52,073 nt of DNA from Xanthomonas arboricola pv. guizotiae (GCF_002940205.1 NZ_MDSK01000034.1:1-52073), one strand, 5' to 3'. Shown: positions 1 through 9,898, counted from the first letter of the stretch. Numbers and translations: made by a program. Notes: generated by a model not told the origin, from the letters alone.

Positions 1-95
1 CGGAAACCTTGGCCGGTTTGCACTTTGTTGTCTTCACGATTCTGATGCTTGGAAATGCAGCCACGCTCTTTCAAAGTTCATAACACGCTCTAGCC

Positions 96-124
96 AAAAA
101 AATCCAGCCTCTTTCGAGGCTGGA
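96..124 (-). terminator. Intrinsic terminator of the Oar-like receptor gene
   Basis: A 9-bp perfect stem (positions 103-111 with 116-124, loop 112-115) lies just downstream of the receptor stop on the minus strand. It is followed on that strand by a run of seven T (96-102). This is the classic Rho-independent layout. Confidence 0.85.
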
Positions 125-156
125 TTTCGTGATGCCATCCTTCGAGCAACGAACAA

Positions 157-3100
157 TCAGAAATCGTAGCGTGCGGTCAAACGGAACGAGCGCGGCGTCT
201 GGTAATTGACGTCGTTCAAATAGTTCGGGCTGATCACGTCGCGGGACGCTTCACTGAACTCGTTGTACTCGGTCACCCTGTCGTTGTTGAACAGGTTGAA
301 GACATCGAGCTTGATACGCAGCTTGTTGTCGGCCCAGTTGGGGATATATGCAGCCGCCAGATCGAACGTCCAGGTCCAGGGTGTCCGCCCTTCATCGCCA
401 CGCTGCCGTAGCACGCGGGTGCCTTCAGCGTTCAAGCAATAAAAGCTCGAACCGCTGTAACCGGTGAGGTTGCCCTGGTCAGGCTGCGGAATGTCGTCCA
501 GCGGGATGTAGCCCTGGCAGTTGACCGGCCGACCGGACTGCAGTATCAGGTTCCCGCCGAACTGCCATTCCGGCGTGAGGTTGTAGGCGCCGAACAGCTT
601 GAGGGTATGCTGGCGATCATTCGGTGTCGGCCCATAGGTACCGTCGGTGAACAGACGGTGATCGAAGTCCTGCGTCAGGCCCGGGTCTTCCTGCTCCAGT
701 GTGGAATTGACGTAGCCCTCCACATTGCCGCGCGTTCTGGCAAATGTATAGGAACCCTGGAAGTTGAACTTCTCACCGGTGCGCTCCCAAAAGAACTCCA
801 GCGCGGTGTGAATACGCCGGTACTCGGGCAGACCGAGATACGAAGCTGGCAGGGTCGCCAATTCCACTTCGCCATCGCCATTCAAGTCGACATTGAGAGT
901 GACATCGCTGCCCGGATTCACGAAGTAGCAGCTGGGGACCGAACTCGGATCGAAGTCGGTAAAGCCGTTGTCTGCGGCCCAATCGATCCACGGATTGGTC
1001 GTGCAGGTATCGTCCATGCCGCTCTTCACTTCTCGGCGGATCATGCGAACGCCCGCCATCCAGTTTTCCGTCAATTGCAGCTGCCCGCCCAGAATCACCT
1101 CGTCCTGGTACATGGGCGACAGATTGGTGGATGCAACAGAGGCAGGGTTTGGCGCGACCAGCGAGCCATTGGTCTGGGTCACGCCAATCTGTGCGCCCTG
1201 ACCGACCGGCGTGCCGTCGGCTTCACTCCATCCATCGACAAAATACCAATTGGACACAGTCGATTCCGCGCCCGTTGCACGGATACTGGAGTTCGTAGCC
1301 ACCGGAATGTAGTAGCGGCCGGCGGTACCGAACAGCTTCAAGCTGGCGTCGCCGAGCACATCCCACGAGAACCCAAGCCGTGGAGCGAGCTTGTAGTCGG
1401 ATTCGACCCAAGCGATACCGTCGCCGTTCTTGTTCTCGAACTTTTCACCGCGCAGACCGAGCACGGCGAGGAAGTTTTCCGTTACTTGCCAATTGTCTTC
1501 CAGATAAAAGGCGCTGTTGGTGTTTTCGTAGCTGGAGCTGCTGGTCTGATAAACGCGCGAGCGCGCATACAGTGAGCCGCGCGGCACCAGCTGACCGTTC
1601 ACGGTGCGGCCCGGGCGCCCGGCAAATGCGCCGGTGGCAACTGCATTATTGGGTACCAGGTAATAGGCCCAGTTGATGCCGCCGGCATAGGTCCGGCCAC
1701 GATGGCTGGATTCGTAGTTCTCCTGATCGACACCGAAGCGCAGTCGGTGATCCCCCAGCACCCATTCGCCGTCGACACGGAATGCCTTACGAATGTCCTC
1801 GTCCGGTTCGGCATCCAAATCGGCGATGGTGGAAATCGTCCCAGGGTTGCAACCGATGTAGCGATCCACCGTGCTGGTGGTCAGCCCGAAGCTGTACGCC
1901 ACGGGCACTCGCCGCCGGCAGGGTTGGCGGGCAAGCGCGAGCCGATCAGGTTGCTCAGATAGCCGTACTGCGCCGACAGGGTGAAGTTGTCGGTGAAGTA
2001 GCCGGTGTATTTGAGGATGCCGACCTTGCCACCGTTCTCCATTTCGTAGCGTTCGATCGGTGCTTCATGGCGCCCGACGTTGTAGCGGTTTTCGCCGTTG
2101 GCATCGAGATTGTATTCGTACGTGTTGTACTTGGTCTTGGCCTGGTTGTAGATGCCGGTGAACTCGACCAGATTGCGGTCGTTGATATACCAGTCCAGCT
2201 TGACCAAGCCTTGCGGTGTGCTGTCGCGAGTCCGTTGGCTCGTCAATGCTCCGAACGTGTCGCTGGTTTCGCTTCGGCCTTCGGCCAAGGCGAAGAAGAA
2301 CAGCCTGTCCTTGATGATCGGGCCACTGGCATACGCCGAGTAAATGGTGCTGTCGTATTGATTGTCGCTGCGGTACTGGTACAACGGGTCTGCCGCATCA
2401 GGATCGCGCTCGCGTACGTTCTTCCCGGAAGCTCGTCCCCAATCCGGCTCCCATTCGACGCTGCCACCGTAATGCCAATCGTTGGAGCCGGCCTTGGTCA
2501 CGATGCTGACGATCCCGCCCAGCGAGCGCCCATATTCGGCACCGTAACCGCCAGTCTTGACCTGCAACTGACCAATGCCCTGGAAGGGCACGTTGGCGAA
2601 TGACAGAAACGTGCGCATGTTGGTCACGTCGAAGCCGTTGATGTAATAGCCGTTCTCAGCCACCGACGAACCGCCGAACGAGGCGAGATTTCCTGCACCC
2701 AGGCCGCTGTCACCTCTGACTGCGCCAGGCGCTAACAAGGCGACCGAGGAGACATCGCTTGCCACTGGCAGCGAGATCATCTGTTCGGCCGTGAACACCG
2801 TGGTGGATTCTACCGAGGACACATCGATCGGGTTGAACGCTCGTTGGCCTACCACTTCGACCCTGTCCAGGGTCGTGGCGTCATTGGTCAGAAGCACTTG
2901 CGAGCCGCTACCGACCTTGACCTCGACCTCGCGAGTCACGCCATCAGAGGTGATGACGTACCTGCCTGGAGGCAGCTGGCTGAAGGTGAATCGGCCATCG
3001 GCAGCAGCGGTGGCCGAGCGACTTACACCCGTCTGGGGGCTTTGAATGGCAACGGTGCTACCTGGCTGCCCGCTACCGAAGATGGACCCCACTGCACTTT

Positions 3101-3200
3101 GTGCATGCACACCACCTGCCACGCACATGCCCAAAGCAAGGCTCAAGGCACTGCGTGTGATGTTCCTGGACAACGAACTACGAACCCCTGGACGCGTCAT
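157..3200 (-). pseudogene. Oar-like TonB-dependent receptor with a frameshift
   Basis: Outer-membrane TonB-dependent receptor of the Oar type. It has a signal peptide (from ATG 3200, preceded by a GGAGAGAGAGG-like ribosome site, ending ...GGVHAQ), a carboxypeptidase-regulatory-like N-terminal domain (PGSTVAIQSPQTG, GRFTFSQLPPGRY), a TonB-box-like LDRVEVVG, a plug domain and a beta-barrel ending RLTARYDF. The reading frame is split. The N-terminal part (1881-3200) stops shortly after GSRLPANPAGGECP, and the C-terminal part (157-1908) resumes with VAYSFGL in another frame. Adding one G in the CCCG run near 1901-1905 restores a continuous protein of about 1014 residues, a normal Oar length. It is therefore either a recent pseudogene or a single-base sequencing error. 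Substrate is not predictable; Oar-like receptors have been linked to protein or peptide uptake and secretion in other genera. Confidence 0.85.
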
Positions 3201-3931
3201 TCCTCTCTCTCCTGATGAACTACGCTCACTACGACTGCCAAACGTGGACCCAACTGCCCTGCAGCAGCTGAGGGGAGTGCTCTCCAAACGACAGCGAGCT
3301 GAACGGCTGTCAACTTCCTGAAGGCTACCTGAAGATTAACCCAAGATTTACGACCATGTCATCCTTTGGGAACTTTCTTGTGAAATGGCGCGTTTGGGCT
3401 GGGTAATCGGCAGCGAATTCGTGTACGCAGCTGCGAATTTCGGCGTGGACGCAGCCGGGCGCCGCTTCTGGCGAAGGCCGCGCTGGGCCGCCGTCCGGCG
3501 TTCCTCACTTCTGAATCAGATGCCCGGGTAGGCTGGTAGCCGCCCTGCGCGCATCGCCGCCAAAAACGCATCGTCGGGGAGGCAGTGTTGTTGCACCCTC
3601 TCTCGTGTTTCCGTCACTTGCGGGCACACACGCCCGTCGCTGGCACGGGGCAGGGGATGGTCTGCACGTGGGAAGGGAAGTGACTGGCCGCCGTCTGCAA
3701 GATGCGGATGAACGCGCATGCCAGAGCGATCCAGCGGCAACGGCTGCGGGACCCAGGCAACCGCCACCATTGCCGGGAGCATGCCGGAGCGATGCGGAAT
3801 TCGCCAGCGAGCAAGGGCGCGGGCGGACGCAGCGCGCCAACTGCGCCGGCAGCGTTCAACGCATGTCAGCCAGATTGCCGCCCCGTCTTTTCCAAGCCAA
3901 CGGCGCAGCGCACATAGGTGCGCGGTACCCC
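3201..3931. other. Intergenic region, no gene recognised
   Basis: 731 bp between the start of the Oar-like receptor and the end of the acid phosphatase gene. It must hold the receptor promoter. The short open frames here have no recognisable motifs or convincing ribosome sites, and I see no strong hairpin or repeat. Confidence 0.6.
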
Positions 3932-4789
3932 TTACATCACATCAGGCAACACGGTCTGTAGCGCAGTGTCTTCGGTATCGCACGCCTGCGGCGCGGGCAT
4001 CGCTGACTGCTTCGCACGTGCCTTGTCGATCTCGCGGCGCGCAGCGGCTAGATCCTTCTGGAACTCGGGGTTACCGTGCAAGGCCGCGACGGTGGCGGCA
4101 CCCATGATGCGGCCCTGCAGGACATCGCTCTGCCAGTGCACGTTGCAGACCAGGCGGCTGTCGCCGAAGGCGCGGCCGCGGGCGAGCAGGGCGTCGCGGT
4201 GGGCGGGGGCGATTTCGGCCAGGATCAGGCCCCAGCTCCAGCCGATCGCGGTGTGGCCGGAGGGGTAGGAACCGTTCTTGCGCAGCGCCGCGTCGTCGCC
4301 GGGCGTGCACATCGGCTGGTCGTTGCGCATGAACGGGCGTGGCCGCTGGTAACGGGCCTTCGCCGCGCTGGTGCTGGTGCTGGCATCGCGCATGCTGCGT
4401 TCGAGCAGGCGCAGCAGGTGCGGCGTGTGTGCTTGGTCGATCTGGATGCCGAGCGCGCAACTGAAGTGATTGGCGGCCGCCGGGAACGTCAGCGCAGCGT
4501 CCTGCGTGGCCAGGTCCCAGCGCGGTGTGCCGCGCAGGGCAAGCATGGATGTGGCGATGGCCTGATCGTTGGCGAGCGCGGCGCTGCCGTCCTGCGGCGG
4601 TGGCGGTACCAGGCGCAGGCTGTCGGGCACCTGTGCTTTTTCCAGGTAGCCGTGTGCATCGGTGGCGATCACCGAGCCCGCCGGAGCCGCCTTGTCGCGC
4701 GCGCTTGCACTGCCGCATCCCACTGCCAACACCGCGATGGCGACGCTGGTCAGCGTCCGGAAACAAGCGCGAGCAATGCGATCGGACAT
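3932..4789 (-). CDS. Class A acid phosphatase (PAP2 superfamily), exported
   Basis: Non-specific acid phosphatase of 285 residues that releases inorganic phosphate from organic monoesters in the periplasm or outside the cell. The phosphatase signature is complete: KARYQRP (144-150, K-x5/6-RP), PSGHT (176-180) and SRLVCNVHWQSD (211-222, SR-x5-H-x3-D with the catalytic His and Asp). I chose the ATG at 4789 because a hydrophobic export signal follows at once (about residues 10-24) and a GAGGG lies just upstream; a longer frame to 4924 has no signal. LAVGC around Cys25 could be a lipobox, though not a perfect one. The gene is divergent from a TonB receptor, with a Pho-box-like site between them, so phosphate starvation control is likely. 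Confidence 0.9.
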   Translation of the reverse strand: MSDRIARACFRTLTSVAIAVLAVGCGSASARDKAAPAGSVIATDAHGYLEKAQVPDSLRLVPPPPQDGSAALANDQAIATSMLALRGTPRWDLATQDAALTFPAAANHFSCALGIQIDQAHTPHLLRLLERSMRDASTSTSAAKARYQRPRPFMRNDQPMCTPGDDAALRKNGSYPSGHTAIGWSWGLILAEIAPAHRDALLARGRAFGDSRLVCNVHWQSDVLQGRIMGAATVAALHGNPEFQKDLAAARREIDKARAKQSAMPAPQACDTEDTALQTVLPDVM

Positions 4790-4893
4790 GCAGCAACCCT
4801 CGGACAACACAGATGGATGAGTGCGCAGATTACGACGCGCAGATGACATCTGCATGCCAGCGCAACGCAGCTGCGGCGCGGAATACGCAGCTG

Positions 4894-4922
4894 CTGTCGC
4901 AGCACTGTCATGTCCCGGTCGC
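4894..4922. promoter_or_regulatory. Pho box (PhoB-binding site), candidate
   Basis: CTGTCGC-AGCA-CTGTCAT (4894-4911) matches the 7-4-7 PhoB direct-repeat pattern; the second half-site is perfect and the first has one mismatch. A weaker third half-site (CGGTCGC, 4916-4922) continues the 11-bp phasing after another 4-bp spacer. A further CTGTCGC lies at 4938-4944. The site sits in the 194-bp divergent region between the acid phosphatase and the TonB receptor, so it could serve both. Based on the enterobacterial PhoB consensus; binding is inferred. Confidence 0.65.
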
Positions 4923-4983
4923 ATCGACGCAAGACAGCTGTCGCACGCTTGCCGTCATCTTTTGACTCGTCCCCCTGCCGCTC

Positions 4984-7284
4984 ATGCCCAAGACCCATCT
5001 GTTAAGTGCCGCCGTCCTTACCGCGCTCGTGCTGTCGCCGGCTGCCCACGCCGCCGATCCCGAGGTGACTGCCGATACCGGCACGACCGTGCAGCAACTC
5101 GACGCGGTCTCGGTGATCGGCCAGGGCGAAACGCGTCAGGTGCAGCGCATCACCCAGCAGGACATTCCGGTGTTGCCGCCGGGCACCAGCATCCAGAAAC
5201 TGCTCAACCGCATGCCGGGCGTCAACGTGCAATCCAACGATGCCTTCGGTGCCAACGAGGAGTCGCAGACGATCAGCCTGCGTGGCTTCAACGGCACGCG
5301 CCTGGGCTATACGCTCGACGGCCTGCCGCTGGGTGACAACGCCTACGGTAACTACAACGGCCTCAATATCAGCCGCGCCCTGATTGCGGAAAACTTCGGC
5401 GGCGTGGAGCTGGCATCGGGCATCGGCGCATTGGGCACCGCGTCCACCAGCAACCTGGGCGGCACCATCCAGTACTACTCGGCCGATCCGTCCAGCGTGT
5501 TCGGCGGGCAGCTGTCGCAGACGGTGGGCTCCGATGCCAACCGGCGCACCTTCCTGCGCGTGGACACCGGCGACTACAACGGGTTTTCGGCGTATCTGTC
5601 CGGCATCAATGCCGAAGCCGACATGTGGGCGCGCCCGGAGTCGCCGACCACCACGCGGCAGTTCAATGCCAAGGGCGTGTACCAGTTCGACGGCGGCAAG
5701 CTGACCGCGTTCGCCGACACCTCGCGGACCTCGCAGGCCGACTATTCGTATCTGTCCAAGAGCGGCATGGCGCGTGGCCTGGGCTGGGACTGGAACCTGT
5801 ACGCACCGGACTGGAACCGGGCGTTGGCCGCGGCGTACTGCGCACCGGCCACGCGCAATGCGGCGCGCTGCGGCTTCAGCGGCGGCGTGGACAACATCGA
5901 CGATGCGTACTACCAGAGCCGCGCGTTGCGCGACGACGATCTGTTCTATGTGGCCGGCGACTTCCAGCCCAACGATGCCATCAGCCTGCACACCCAGGTC
6001 TACCACCACGAAAACAAGGGTCAGGGCCACTGGTGGTCGCCGGGCCAGGCGTCCAACCCGGGCACGCCGCAGGCATTGCCGATCTCCATCCGCAGCACCA
6101 ATTACTGGATCAACCGCACCGGCGGCATCGCCTCGCTCGGCTGGAACCTGGGCCCGCATCATCTCGAAGCCGGGCTGTGGTACGAGCGCAATCACCACGA
6201 TGTGGAGCGCAATTTCTACTGGATCGACGGGCCGGTCAGCGATGACAAGTTCCTGCAGGATCCCGACCGCCGGCTGTTCTCGCAGAACTACATCATCACC
6301 ACGCGGCAGTTCTATGTGCAGGGCAACTTCAAGTTCCTCGACGAGCGCCTGAGCCTGGATCTGGGCATCAAGAGCCCGAGCACCGAAATGACCGCGCGCG
6401 AAACGCCGGGGCTGGCGGTGGAAGCGCCGGTGGCGACCGGTTCGATCAAGGCCAGCGAGTCGGTGCTGCCGCAGGTCGGTCTGGGCTATCGCATCGCAGA
6501 CGGGCAGGAAGTGTTCGCCTCGTACGCGGAAAACATCGCCGCGTTCCAGGGCGGCGGCGCCGGTGGTCCGTTGCTGGTGACGCAGGCCTCCTTCGATGCC
6601 AGCGTCGGCGCACTGGAGCCGGAGAAGTCGCGCACCGTGGAAGCCGGTTATCGCTTCGTGCGTGACCGCTTCGAAGCCTCGCTGGTGGGTTACGACGTGA
6701 CCTTCGACAACCGCCTGCTCTCGCTCAATCCCTGCGCCAGCATCCAGCAGGGCACCACGCCGGCCTGCACCACGCGCTTCTTCAACGTGGGCTCGGTGAG
6801 CAGCCGCGGCGGCGAACTGACCGTGATCTGGAAGCCGACCAGCTACCTGCAGTGGTACAACTCGGCTTCGATCAACCATTCGACCTACGACGACAACTAC
6901 GTGCAGAACGGCGTGATCATTCCGACTGCCGGCAAGACCACGGTGGATACGCCCAAGCGCATGTTCGCCAGCGAAATCGCGTTCAACTACGCCAACTGGA
7001 ACATCAACCTGCGCGGCAAGTACACCGGCCAGCGCTACTACACCTACACCAACGACCAGGGCTTCGGCGGTTACACCTCGTTCGATGCGGGCGCCGGGTA
7101 CGACTTTGGCCAGGCCGGCGTGCTGCAGGGGCTCAAGCTCTCGCTCAACGTGACCAACCTCACCGACAAGCGCTATGCGTCCAACCTCACCGCGTTCGCC
7201 AACAGCGATCCGAATGGCCGTCAGCTGGCATTCCATGCCAGCGCGCCGCGGCAGGTGTTTTTGACTTTGGATGCGAAGTTCTGA
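4984..7284 (+). CDS. TonB-dependent receptor
   Basis: A 766-residue outer-membrane receptor for energised uptake of a large or scarce substrate. Signal peptide MPKTHLLSAAVLTALVLSPA...AHA, TonB box near LDAVSVIG, plug domain with SIQKLLNRMPGVNV, SLRGFNG and LGGTIQYYS, then a 22-strand-type barrel with the usual aromatic C-terminus (QVFLTLDAKF). Length is typical. Context suggests a phosphorus-containing ligand: it is divergent from an exported acid phosphatase, followed by a glycerophosphodiesterase, and a Pho-box match lies upstream. Ligand identity is inference; sequence alone would also fit a siderophore receptor. Confidence 0.92.
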   Translation: MPKTHLLSAAVLTALVLSPAAHAADPEVTADTGTTVQQLDAVSVIGQGETRQVQRITQQDIPVLPPGTSIQKLLNRMPGVNVQSNDAFGANEESQTISLRGFNGTRLGYTLDGLPLGDNAYGNYNGLNISRALIAENFGGVELASGIGALGTASTSNLGGTIQYYSADPSSVFGGQLSQTVGSDANRRTFLRVDTGDYNGFSAYLSGINAEADMWARPESPTTTRQFNAKGVYQFDGGKLTAFADTSRTSQADYSYLSKSGMARGLGWDWNLYAPDWNRALAAAYCAPATRNAARCGFSGGVDNIDDAYYQSRALRDDDLFYVAGDFQPNDAISLHTQVYHHENKGQGHWWSPGQASNPGTPQALPISIRSTNYWINRTGGIASLGWNLGPHHLEAGLWYERNHHDVERNFYWIDGPVSDDKFLQDPDRRLFSQNYIITTRQFYVQGNFKFLDERLSLDLGIKSPSTEMTARETPGLAVEAPVATGSIKASESVLPQVGLGYRIADGQEVFASYAENIAAFQGGGAGGPLLVTQASFDASVGALEPEKSRTVEAGYRFVRDRFEASLVGYDVTFDNRLLSLNPCASIQQGTTPACTTRFFNVGSVSSRGGELTVIWKPTSYLQWYNSASINHSTYDDNYVQNGVIIPTAGKTTVDTPKRMFASEIAFNYANWNINLRGKYTGQRYYTYTNDQGFGGYTSFDAGAGYDFGQAGVLQGLKLSLNVTNLTDKRYASNLTAFANSDPNGRQLAFHASAPRQVFLTLDAKF

Positions 7285-7288
7285 GTTA

Positions 7289-7317
7289 GGGATTGGGGAG
7301 TCGGGATTGGGGATTGG
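7289..7317 (+). repeat. GGGATTGGGG-type repeat just after a stop codon
   Basis: G-rich array of three or four GGGATT/GGGGA units beginning within 5 nt of the TonB receptor stop. Related arrays follow the stop codons of terC (9899-9933) and of the small membrane protein gene at 25485, each time with the G-rich strand equal to the coding strand. Confidence 0.7.
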
Positions 7318-7435
7318 TAACAGCGGGTCTTATGGCTGCTGACTGATTTCCGGTGGTGATCGACGTGGATGGTTTTAGAGTGGCTGGCAAGACTTAGGGA
7401 GTGGTTGTCAGGCTAGTGCGGACGATGCGGAGAAA

Positions 7436-7462
7436 GCGGGATGTACACATCGTACATCCCGC
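7436..7462. promoter_or_regulatory. Perfect palindrome upstream of the glycerophosphodiesterase gene
   Basis: 11-bp arms (7436-7446 and 7452-7462, core GGGATGTAC / GTACATCCC) separated by 5 bp, in the 252-bp gap between the TonB receptor and the phosphodiesterase. No T-run follows, so a Rho-independent terminator is unlikely; an operator or an mRNA-stabilising hairpin is possible. Confidence 0.5.
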
Positions 7463-7536
7463 CTCGCTCATCGGCCGCGCTCGCCTGACGATGACGCGGT
7501 GGTGTTGATGGCTGTTTTTTGTTGGAGAAAGGCATG

Positions 7537-8628
7537 ATGCAGTTCCACCGCGCGTTGGTGTTGGGAGCGATGATGGTCGGCATGAGCGGGTCCGCGTTGG
7601 CAGAGGCGCCGTTGGCGAAGACGGTGCAGATCTTTGCGCACCGTGGCGCCAGCGCCTTGCGCCCGGAACACACCTTGGCGGCGTATGCCAAGGCGATCGT
7701 CGATGGCGCCGATTTTGTCGAGCCGGATCTGGTGTCAACCAAGGATGGCGTGCTGGTGGCGCGGCATGAGAACGAGATCGGCGGCACCACCGATGTGGCC
7801 AGCCACCCGGAGTTCGCCGCGCGCAAGACCCGCAAGACCATCGATGGCCAGGCGATGGAAGGCTGGTTCACCGAAGACTTCACTCTTGCCGAATTGAAGA
7901 CCTTGCGTGCGCGCGAGCGGTTGCCGCAGTTGCGCAGCACGCGGTGGGATGGGCAGTTTCAGATCGTCAGCTTCGACGAGATCATCGATTTTGTCGCCGC
8001 CGAATCGGCGGCGACCGGGCGCAGCATCGGGCTGATTCCGGAGATCAAGCACCCGAGTTACTTCAAGGCACTTGGCCTGCCAATGGAAGACAAGGTGCTG
8101 GCCACCTTGCGTGCGCATGCCTACACACACACTGCGCCGGTGATCATCCAGTCGTTCGAGACCGGCAACCTGCGTGAGCTGCGCGGCAAGATCGGGCGCA
8201 GCAGCAACATTCGCTTGCTGCAGCTGCTGGGCGGTGCGCAGATGGCGTTGCCCGATGCGGGCGTGGGCAATGCGCCACGCACCTACGCGCAGATGATCAC
8301 GCCCGAGGGACTGAAGCAGGTTGCCGGCTATGCCGATGCGATCGGCCCGGACATCCGCAGCATCATTCCGCTGGATGCGCAGCAGCGCCTGGGCACGCCG
8401 ACCAGCCTGGTGCACGACGCGCATGCGGCCGGGCTGCAGGTGCAGCCGTATACGTTCCGTCCGGAGAATTATTTTCTGGCGGCCAACAACCGCAACAGCG
8501 GCGCGGTGACCGAGCGCAACGACAGCGGCGCACTGGCCGAGCTGAAGATGTATCTGGATGCCGGCATCGATGCGTTCTTCGCCGACGACCCGGGCCTGGC
8601 GCGGCGTGCATTGAGCGGGCACCCCTGA
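7537..8628 (+). CDS. Glycerophosphodiester phosphodiesterase, periplasmic (GlpQ-like)
   Basis: Hydrolyses glycerophosphodiesters from deacylated phospholipids to glycerol-3-phosphate and an alcohol. A 363-residue protein with signal peptide (MQFHRALVLGAMMVGMSGSALAEA) and the GDPD motifs: FAHRGAS (catalytic His and Arg), the acidic FVEPD pair, ARHEN (second catalytic His), and IPEIKHPSY. GGAGAAAGG at 7524-7532 supports the ATG at 7537; the ATG one codon earlier is too close to it. It has the large insertion between the catalytic His residues and a length seen in periplasmic GlpQ. Its place beside an acid phosphatase and a TonB receptor argues for phosphate or phospholipid scavenging. Confidence 0.92.
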   Translation: MQFHRALVLGAMMVGMSGSALAEAPLAKTVQIFAHRGASALRPEHTLAAYAKAIVDGADFVEPDLVSTKDGVLVARHENEIGGTTDVASHPEFAARKTRKTIDGQAMEGWFTEDFTLAELKTLRARERLPQLRSTRWDGQFQIVSFDEIIDFVAAESAATGRSIGLIPEIKHPSYFKALGLPMEDKVLATLRAHAYTHTAPVIIQSFETGNLRELRGKIGRSSNIRLLQLLGGAQMALPDAGVGNAPRTYAQMITPEGLKQVAGYADAIGPDIRSIIPLDAQQRLGTPTSLVHDAHAAGLQVQPYTFRPENYFLAANNRNSGAVTERNDSGALAELKMYLDAGIDAFFADDPGLARRALSGHP

Positions 8629-8636
8629 GCAGCGTC

Positions 8637-8706
8637 GCGTAGGAGCGCGCCAGAGCGCGACGGGCTGTAGCGGTAATGCCCATCGCGCGCAGGCACGCTC
8701 CTACGC
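8637..8706. repeat. REP-like palindrome (gtaggagcg family)
   Basis: GCGTAGGAGCG at 8637 and its exact complement CGCTCCTACGC ending at 8706 bracket a degenerate palindromic centre. It lies between two convergent genes. The same family occurs at 27730-27797 and, remarkably, inside recB. Confidence 0.75.
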
Positions 8707-8746
8707 AGGGCAGGGCATGATCGGTTCTGCGGTCGCCTGGAAAGTC

Positions 8747-9535
8747 TCAGCTACCTGGCGGCCGCTCGCGCGGCGGGAAATGCAGCACCACGCTTTGCGA
8801 GCCATCGTCCTGGCGCTGCCACAGCACAGGAACCTGGCGTGGCGGCGGCGGTTCCAGCACGTCGCGTTCGGTGTTGCTGATCTCCCAGGCGGCGTCTTCG
8901 TCCTCGTCTTCCCAGCTGTAGCGCGGCCTGGCCTGCTGCGGGTCGCGCAGGCGCAGCAGCAGCGCGGCGATCAGGCCGGCAACCGCGCCGCCCAGATGCG
9001 ATTGCCAGGACACGCCGGCCTCGTGCGGCAGGATGGTCAGCAACATGCCGCCGTAGAACAGGAAGGCGATCATGCTGGTGGCAATCGCCGGGCGGTCGCG
9101 GCGCAGCAGGCCCAGCACGAACACCAGGAACATCAGCCCGTGGGTGACGCCACTGGCGCCCAGATGCCGGCTGCCGGGCTCGCCCAGCAACCACGCGCCC
9201 AACCCCGAACCCAGCCACAGCAACGGCAGCGCCAGGGCGGTGGCGCGCGGATACACGCTGCCGGCCAGCGTGCCCAGGATCAACAAGGCGGCGGCGTTGG
9301 CGCCCAGATGCGCGAGCGAGCCATGCAGCAGCGGGGCGGTGAGAATGCCGCGCAGGCCGTCGGCCTGCAGCGGTGCCACCGCCCAGGCGCGCCAGTCGAA
9401 TATGCCTTGCGCGGTGAATACCGCCACCAGCAGCAACACGGCGGCAAGGCTCACATTGAAGGCACGCAGCACCCGGGAACGATCCAGGCGAGCTTGGGTG
9501 GTGGTGTCGGCGGCGGCAACAGGATGCGGTGTCAT
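8747..9535 (-). CDS. Rhomboid family intramembrane serine protease
   Basis: A 262-residue membrane protease with six predicted membrane segments. The nucleophile motif is HLGASGVTHGL (GxSG), and the catalytic His is in WQSHLGGAVAGL; the family HGSLAHLGANAAAL (H-x2-x-N-like) lies in the second membrane segment. The N-terminus is short and the C-terminus carries an acidic tail (SWEDEDEDAAWE) followed by a Pro-rich stretch, probably cytoplasmic. Start ATG at 9535 with AAGG upstream; the frame is open much further upstream, but that part crosses terC on the same strand and is not coding. Targets unknown. Confidence 0.9.
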   Translation of the reverse strand: MTPHPVAAADTTTQARLDRSRVLRAFNVSLAAVLLLVAVFTAQGIFDWRAWAVAPLQADGLRGILTAPLLHGSLAHLGANAAALLILGTLAGSVYPRATALALPLLWLGSGLGAWLLGEPGSRHLGASGVTHGLMFLVFVLGLLRRDRPAIATSMIAFLFYGGMLLTILPHEAGVSWQSHLGGAVAGLIAALLLRLRDPQQARPRYSWEDEDEDAAWEISNTERDVLEPPPPRQVPVLWQRQDDGSQSVVLHFPPRERPPGS

Positions 9536-9597
9536 ACCTTCACGGATGGCGTCGCGCGGGTTTTTTACAAGCCTCTCAAACTCGGGATAAGCAGGCC

Positions 9598-9627
9598 CGG
9601 CGGCGGGATAATCCAATCCCGCCGCCG
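9598..9627. repeat. 12-bp palindrome upstream of the rhomboid gene
   Basis: Perfect arms 9598-9609 and 9616-9627 (CGGCGGCGGGAT and complement), 6-bp loop. No T-run on either side, so a regulatory hairpin or a small mobile palindrome is more likely than a terminator. Confidence 0.5.
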
Positions 9628-9745
9628 AATCCTGGCGTCGTCTGCCGCGCATGACGCAAGTGGATGAGACGCGGCACCGCACGTGCCGCGCCATCCGCCA
9701 TCTGCAAAGTCCACTTCCGGCCGATCTGCAGCTTGGCTGCAGGGC

Positions 9746-9847
9746 CCTTGCCCGCCCACCATCGCAGGACACGCTGCAAGTACGGCCTTGTAAGCTCTTA
9801 CGCGGCATCCATGCCGCGTAAGGTCCCGCGACGGTGGGCGGGCAAGG
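9746..9847. repeat. Nested 102-bp palindromic element
   Basis: Outer arms of about 25 bp (9746-9770 with 9823-9847, 23 of 25 positions complementary, ending CCTTGCCCGCCCACC / GGTGGGCGGGCAAGG) enclose an inner perfect 12-bp hairpin (9797-9808 with 9811-9822, loop CC). It lies between terC and the rhomboid gene. It has the form of a miniature transposable or REP-type element; no coding capacity. Confidence 0.65.
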
Positions 9848-9898
9848 ACCAGTCGGAATGGTCGGTGTGCATGGTTGCGAGCAGCGGAGGCTGCGCCA

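Noticed and set aside
5002..7236. 744-codon minus-strand frame opposite the TonB receptor
   Set aside because: Antisense shadow of a clear receptor gene; no recognisable domain.
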